Positions 58,615-64,000 of a DNA stretch of 64,000 bases are shown piece by piece. Origin of the DNA: Conoideocrella luteorostrata (taxonomy: Eukaryota > Ascomycota > Sordariomycetes > Hypocreales > Clavicipitaceae). A program made the position numbers and the translations under genes. Where the stretch lies: the NCBI GenBank assembly GCA_032433595.1, contig JASWJB010000015.1, positions 186,001-250,000 on the forward strand, written 5' to 3'. Numbering within the stretch: the stretch's first letter is position 1; each line of letters opens with the position of its first letter. A model generated the notes under the pieces. The model saw nothing but the letters and a program-made list of their open reading frames with translations. It made no database searches and had not been told where the DNA came from.

Positions 58615-60790
58615 ATGCCGTTCCTCAGGAGTCACCTCGCGCGGGTGCTACTAGTATTGAACTTGCTGTACTTTGATGTCTGGGCAAAGCATGTTCGAGA
58701 AACTCTTCGCATTACCTGGGAGGAGGGTGCCCCGAACGGGCAGAAAAGAGAACTTATTCGCGTCAATTCACAATTTCCTGCACCTAACCTTGTTTGGGAC
58801 GAAGGAGATGATGTTGAAGTGTGTCACTCTGTTCTCTGGTCAGTTCGTATTATAATGCTGACACCAGAGCCTTACAGATAGTTATCATTAATGATATGCC
58901 TAAAAATGTTACAGTGCATTGGCATGGCCTGGAGTACGTTGAATCCCCTCTACAAAATCTAAATTACTTGGTTGATATTGAGCGCCATTCCAGACAGAAA
59001 AATACTCCTTGGTCCGACGGCACGCCAGGTGTCGTCCAGCGGCCGATCCAGCCTGGGCAGGACTTTGTATACAAGTTCAAGGCGTATCCCCCGGGAAATC
59101 ACTGGTATCACTCTCACGACAAAATGTCTCTTGTAGATGGGCTTTATGGAGCCATTCATATTAGGTCAGTCTTACCAGAACTTGAGTACTTTGAAGGTTG
59201 GATACTAAACAACGAGCAAACAGGCCGAAGCAAGATCGCACAGGATTGTGGAGTCAAATAAGTGAGCACGAAAAGGACATCAAAGCTATGGAAAAGGCCG
59301 CACATCATCCCGAGTATCTCGTCGTATCCGATTGGAGCCAGTACACTTCTGAGGAATATTGGAAGATATCTACCGATTCAGGTCTTCTCATCTTGTATGT
59401 TCTTGACATGAAAAAAGCTTGCCGCTCTGCCTCGCTCATGATCACTTTATAACTCATGCTTGTTACAGTTGCCTTGATAGCATTCTGGTCAACGGAAAAG
59501 GGGAGCTTTACTGCCCGGGCCAAAAATTTCTTCAAAGCGAACTTGCTCCAGGCCTAGTGCAGGATGCCTTCCCGCCAGGTACCGAGGTCTCAGATAAAGG
59601 GTAAGAAGTAGGCATGCCAAGATGTCAATCACTTATTTCACGTTACAGATACTAACCTGTCCACGGTTAGATGTTTCCCAGCGGACCTCGATCAAGTTCA
59701 AGGCGGGCCTTGGAACGTCACGAAACGCCCGGATCTCATACCCCCCCGGGTCCAAGAAGGCTGCGTTGCATCTAGGAACGAGAATGCAACCATCTTTGTT
59801 GATCCACAAATGAACAACGGCTGGGTTAGCATGCACATTGTCGCCGCCGCTACTATCGCCCAGATTGCCTTTTCCGTCGATCAACACGAATTTTGGCTCT
59901 ATGAAATTGACGGAAACTACGTTAATCCCAGAAAGTATGTCTCGGCAGTGTTGTCCGCCGGAGAGACCTTCTCGGTGATGATGAGACTCGATCAGAAACC
60001 TGGCAAGTACACCATGCGAGTGCCCAATTCTGGCGCCTCCCAAGTTTTGGGTGGCTTTGCCGAAATGGTCTACAAAGGTCATGCACATAGCCAAACTTCA
60101 GAGAAGCCATATCTCTCATATGGAGGCAACCCGACTAAGCCGGACGTCGAGAAAAACTCCTTCTTTCCGTGGCAGCTAGAGTCGGACCATATGGCACCTT
60201 GGCCGGCAAACAGGCCCCGACCCGGCAAGGCCGATGAGGAGCATTTTCTCGCGCTTGGCCGCGTTGGCGCACCCTACAACTACACTATGAACACCAAGTA
60301 TCTATATCCCGTCGATTTTCAAAATGACGACCCTCTACTGTTCTATCCCAACGCAACTCTCGGCACAGACAACGATGGCCTAGTTCTCCGTACCAAGAAT
60401 GGGTCTTGGGTCGATCTTATCCTGCAAGTTTCTACTCTGCCTGGCGACAAGTCGGCCTTTGAGCATTTCATCCATAAACACGGCAGCAAAACGTGGAGAA
60501 TTGGGTTTGGGACTGGTGTATGGAACTATACTTCTGTAGAAGAGGCAATGCAAGAACGGCCAAAGGATTTCAACTTGGAGACCCCGGGCTTGCGCGATAC
60601 GTGGATCACCGCATTCTCTATCGGTGGAGAGGCATACTGGAGTGTTTTCAGATACTATGTGGATAACCCGGGCCCATGGCTGTTCCACTGCCATATTGAG
60701 CTGCACTTGATGGGTGGAATGGGTATTGTAATTATGGATGGGGTGGACGCTTGGCCTGACAATATCCCCAGCGAATATCAGCTCGGTTAG
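58615..60790 (+). CDS. Secreted multicopper oxidase (conidial laccase type)
   Basis: Six exons: 58615-58818, 58878-58933, 58994-59164, 59224-59394, 59469-59600, 59671-60790; 617 aa, all phases matching. Signal peptide [20 protein letters not shown]...DVWA. Copper-ligand motifs are in order: [27 protein letters not shown] and [17 protein letters not shown], so the type 1, 2 and 3 sites are complete. Other family landmarks are [18 protein letters not shown] and [15 protein letters not shown]. Laccases of this group (yA/abr2/Mlac-like) oxidise and polymerise phenolic polyketides in the conidial wall. The second intron is 60 nt and stop-free. Position beside EthD and the PKS supports a pigment role. 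Confidence 0.92.
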
Positions 60791-62132
60791 CATTTGCACA
60801 AAAACACATAAAAGGAAACAAAGACACTCTCACTGAGCCAAAAAAAAAAAAAAAAAGATGATCAGAACCAAGACTCTAGAGATTGTTGAAATCGTATCGC
60901 TACCGATGTAAGTTTAATACAGTTGGAGCTGTGGAGTCAACATGTATCGTTGCATCAGAGGCTTGAAAACTTAGCTTCTAAGCAGGGGATTACGTGCCTT
61001 ACTGTTCCAGACACCGAGTTGGTAGCTTGCTTGATGCAGTTTCTTTGGTTCGTGAGCTTTCTTAGTGCCGTCAGTAGAAGACAGCACGCTGCTATCGCAG
61101 ACACGGCCGCTCATAGCATCCAATCAGCTGGCGACAATTTACTGGCACGATCATCTTCCAAGACTACTGCTATGCATCATGTCATGACAAAGCGTTCAAT
61201 GAGAACAGCTCGGTGAGGCTCTCAGACACAGCTAAACCTCATTGGTTACAGCCCTAGTTCACAGGCTAGAAGCAGGGCTAGCTGCATAAACTACCCACGC
61301 CGTCAGAAATAATAATAGGTGACGATCTGAGGCGCGGGCCTACGGCGAGGAGCGGCCACCCGGATAGATCAGGACGAACGATCACGCCATCACTTCCGGG
61401 TTACCCGCTAGCGCGAATCGCCCCGCTGCGGGAGATGGTCGATGACACGTCTACTCCGTCTCACCCCTCGCTGTACTGAGTAACTAAGTGGCCAATCGTT
61501 CTTGGCTTGCTCTTTAGCACGGTTGATCATCCGAGTCTGCCATTCTCCTCTATTCTTGGGTCTATCATCTGACGGAATAGTCTTAGTTACACTAACTGTG
61601 GCATCTCATTAACTCTAAGAGCATAAGCCCTGACCCGGCTTATCAGTTGGACTAAACCCACATTATTCCCGCTACAAGCGAATTGCCTTGCCGGAACCGT
61701 CCGAGGTGCGCACAAGCCATAATATAACTTGACCTCAATGTGGCCCGTGCGCAGGCCTTATGCGGACAGAAGTGATGTTTCGAACATTCAGCTTCGCTGA
61801 GTATGTAAAATCCTCGGATCCGGTCAGTCGCTTGTATTGGCGGCTGAAGAAATCACGAAGTGAGCAGTTAGAGTGGCAGGCGTTACCTAAAACGGTGATT
61901 CCATTTGATACCAGTGATGGTCTTTCTTGCTATAACGCACTCCGGGTCAGTTGCAAAGAGGCGGTCCACACTCAACAGCATTGAGATTGTGCCAACTGCG
62001 GGAGTTGGACAAAACACAGCATTCGTATTCGAAAATGTACACAAATGAAGACGGTGTTTTGCATCTGTTTGCTTTATTCTCGAAGCTTGGGGCGGGTAAT
62101 GCATTGCTGAACTCGGGCCATTGGAATAGTAA
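60791..62132. other. Intergenic, no supported gene
   Basis: An 18-A tract at about 60840 follows the laccase. The block 61300-61470 is GC-rich and the adjoining minus strand (about 61470-61580) reads protein-like (KNRGEWQTRMINRAKEQAK) without a start or domain; it may be an eroded transposon piece. Nothing firm. Confidence 0.35.
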
Positions 62133-62430
62133 CTATGGACATCGTCCACCTCGTGCCTGCCAATCGCCACCAGACTCTTCCACCTGCGTCTGCGAACTTG
62201 GTACACAAAATACGCGCCTATAACACTATCCTCCCTAGAAAATACCCACGTCCAAATACAGAGCATAATCTAGAAGAGAGTGCCAAAGTGCCTCCAAAGC
62301 TATGTCCCCTTTGCCGGCACCGGTTTCTGGGTCCCGGATGAACGGTCAACACGATCCCTGGAGGTCGAGATCCAAGATTAGGCTCCATTGTTGGGGCAGC
62401 TATGGCGGCCGCGACAGACAGCAGGAGCAT
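62133..62430 (-). CDS. Possible small secreted protein (tentative)
   Basis: ATG at 62430 begins MLLLSVAAAIAAPTMEP, which looks like a signal peptide. The frame continues about 55 residues with two Cys (RNRCRQRGHSF, SSRLCSVFG). A GT-AG segment of only 32 nt (GTGGGTATTTTC to GTTATAG) would extend it with two more Cys to a stop at 62133. Such a short intron is below the normal fungal minimum, and the uninterrupted frame instead ends at 62218. I rate this as a guess. Confidence 0.2.
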
Positions 62431-64000
62431 ACTAGCTTACTTCATGATGTTGAATGAATATGTTTTGTTTTGTTGGGGAGGGGGTGAGTATCTTTTTCCG
62501 GTCAAGAGCTGGGGCAGATGGGCACACAGGAAAATGTTTTCAGAGCAAGTTCAAATATACAGCCGTGAATGAGATGAAAAGAGCCCACCGGCCAAGTTTG
62601 GCGGCAATTTCGACCCCAATTCATAACAGCATCTCTATAGCATAGGCAAACCCCTGAGCACCCGCCCTTCTCTGGTGGCGTCAGTCGTCGGGACCACCGT
62701 TGTTATGTAACGTTGGGACTTCTTTGTGCGCTGTTAGTCAGCATGCTGCCGTGTCTAGGTGTAAATGACCTGCGGGTGTCATCAAATGTTCAGACCTCGT
62801 AGGAGGCTATGCGTAAGTTTAAGAATCCGTGGATATGCGCAAGGAGAGGTGAGGTACCCAAGGAAAGCCCACGAGTGATTTCAGATGCTTATAGGTAACT
62901 AAAATTACTTATTATGTTCTTAGGTCACTATAAATCCTTATAGAATAACTTCCAAGGTCTCAAATAAGCAGTTATTACTACATATTCTTAATTACATGTT
63001 CCCATGGGGCGCCCAGCATTACCCATTAATTTATTCGGTTACCGATAAGCACCCGTTTTTACACCCTGACCGCGACCGTCAATGACCATAGGTCAGTGGC
63101 CTGGCGCTTCTGTTGCAGGGTCCGTCCCGTGTTGCGCGTTGTTGGGCGTCCTGGGTCAACAAGAGGTTGCATCGTATCATAGCGCATTGCATCGCAACGA
63201 AAGGGAAAGGTTCCCGCATCACCTCCCAGAAAAATATCGGCGATAATAGAGGCATAACACAGGTTTGGTGGCCCGGAGGCATTCTAATGGGGTCCGGTTC
63301 AGCCCGCAAGGCAAATTTATCGTTCCCTTCGCTTCTAATGCATGCTCTGCCGAATGTAAGACCAAGTGTGCAGTCCTTTCGCGATGGCTTTCCAAAAGTC
63401 TTTGTCTTTCTTTGTAACAGTGTCGAACTCATGTATTGCTTTGGTGGCTGTTAATGTCACACAAAAAAAGGCGTAGCCAGAGGCCACTTTTCATGTGTAG
63501 TTATAACCCTTAAATAGGCTCATATTTCCCTGTGACAATTAAGCTGCCCTCGGTGATCTTAGTTTTCACTACTCGCAACAAAAAACCCGGATGATCCCAA
63601 ATCTAGCGGTTCACTTTCATCGCACCGCTCGTCTAAGCGGGCCGTCAGGAGAGGCGTATTGCATGCATGATCAAAAAATTGTGCAAAACGTGCTGAGGAC
63701 GCATTAGCCCAGTCACCGCACAGCCGGGAGTCGGAAGTGGCTTGGTTGGAGAATTCGGAACAAGATGTATTGCAAATTCGGGCATGAACCCAGATGGAGG
63801 ACTTATTCACGTAGAGAAGATTGGGAAGTTTCACGGATCCAGCAATGCGACCTCCTCTTTTTGCCATATTAGTCTTATATCAACCAACATCAAACCCATC
63901 ACTCACTTGTCCCAGAACCGTTGGACTGTTCAACCGGGAATGCTGTTCTGGACACTGATGTGTGTGACAGCTCATGCTTCAGCAAGCCGACCCAAAAACC
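62431..64000. other. Right end, no supported gene
   Basis: An AT-rich patch lies at about 62890-63010. Frames at 63079-63454 overlap on both strands and a 102-codon frame at 63559-63867 has no recognisable domain. The window ends without a recognisable coding start. Confidence 0.35.

Noticed and set aside
61470..61740. Protein-like minus-strand stretch as a transposase remnant
   Set aside because: Only about 30 plausible residues, no catalytic motif and no element ends.
63559..63867. 102-codon minus-strand frame near the right end
   Set aside because: Nothing recognisable in the protein and no upstream context; cannot be separated from chance.

Overview
This window reads as nuclear DNA of a filamentous ascomycete. 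Genes carry short GT-AG introns (about 50-110 nt), several with CTAAC-type branch sites, and lie on both strands without operons. The gene set points to Hypocreales, probably a clavicipitaceous (Metarhizium-like) insect-associated fungus: a non-reducing PKS next to an EthD protein and a conidial-type laccase, a proteinase K-like subtilase, an M43 metalloprotease and a gene of the heat-labile enterotoxin A-chain (ADP-ribosyltransferase) family. The genus is an inference; no marker gene is present.

Layout. 0.4-14 kb: a YjlB-type cupin gene, a spherulin-4/Sph3-like (GH135) glycosidase gene and one enormous gene (about 2,890 aa) for a multi-spanning membrane protein ending in a GT4 glycosyltransferase domain. 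The last two resemble a reduced version of the galactosaminogalactan exopolysaccharide module. 14.8-20.3 kb: an alpha/beta hydrolase, then a divergent pair of fungal-specific genes (a trypsin-like GDSG protein and a membrane-tailed protein), both with disrupted reading frames. 21.5-27.0 kb: compact housekeeping-like stretch with a MetX-like acyltransferase, a TMEM16/anoctamin lipid scramblase, a GNAT acetyltransferase and a small secreted cupin. 28-36 kb: subtilase, a very AT-rich patch, an M43 protease that stops just after its Met-turn, a frameshifted fungal-specific gene and a tubby-like-fold candidate.

36.8-41.9 kb is the most unusual part. Two inverted copies of a ~325-354 bp sequence bracket 4.4 kb holding the enterotoxin-A-like gene, which is interrupted by an in-frame TGA, and a previously hidden gene. 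That gene has nine small exons which, joined by canonical splice sites with every phase matching, encode a ~267-aa secreted cysteine-rich protein with an internal duplication. Because no single exon is a long ATG-started ORF, simple ORF calling misses it.

43-48 kb: a double-hotdog thioesterase, a beta-rich fungal protein, an AIG2/GGCT-like protein and the C-terminal remnant of a HET incompatibility gene. 48.3-60.8 kb: a complete secondary-metabolite cluster for an aromatic pigment: PKS (SAT-KS-AT-PT-ACP-ACP-TE, 8 exons, ~2,153 aa, frame intact), EthD protein (3 exons) and multicopper oxidase (6 exons). The PKS would make the aromatic polyketide, the EthD protein would act on it and the secreted laccase would polymerise it. 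60.8-64 kb holds no gene I can support firmly.

Several breaks are G:C to A:T in direction or lie beside repeats, in keeping with RIP-like decay, but this was not measured.
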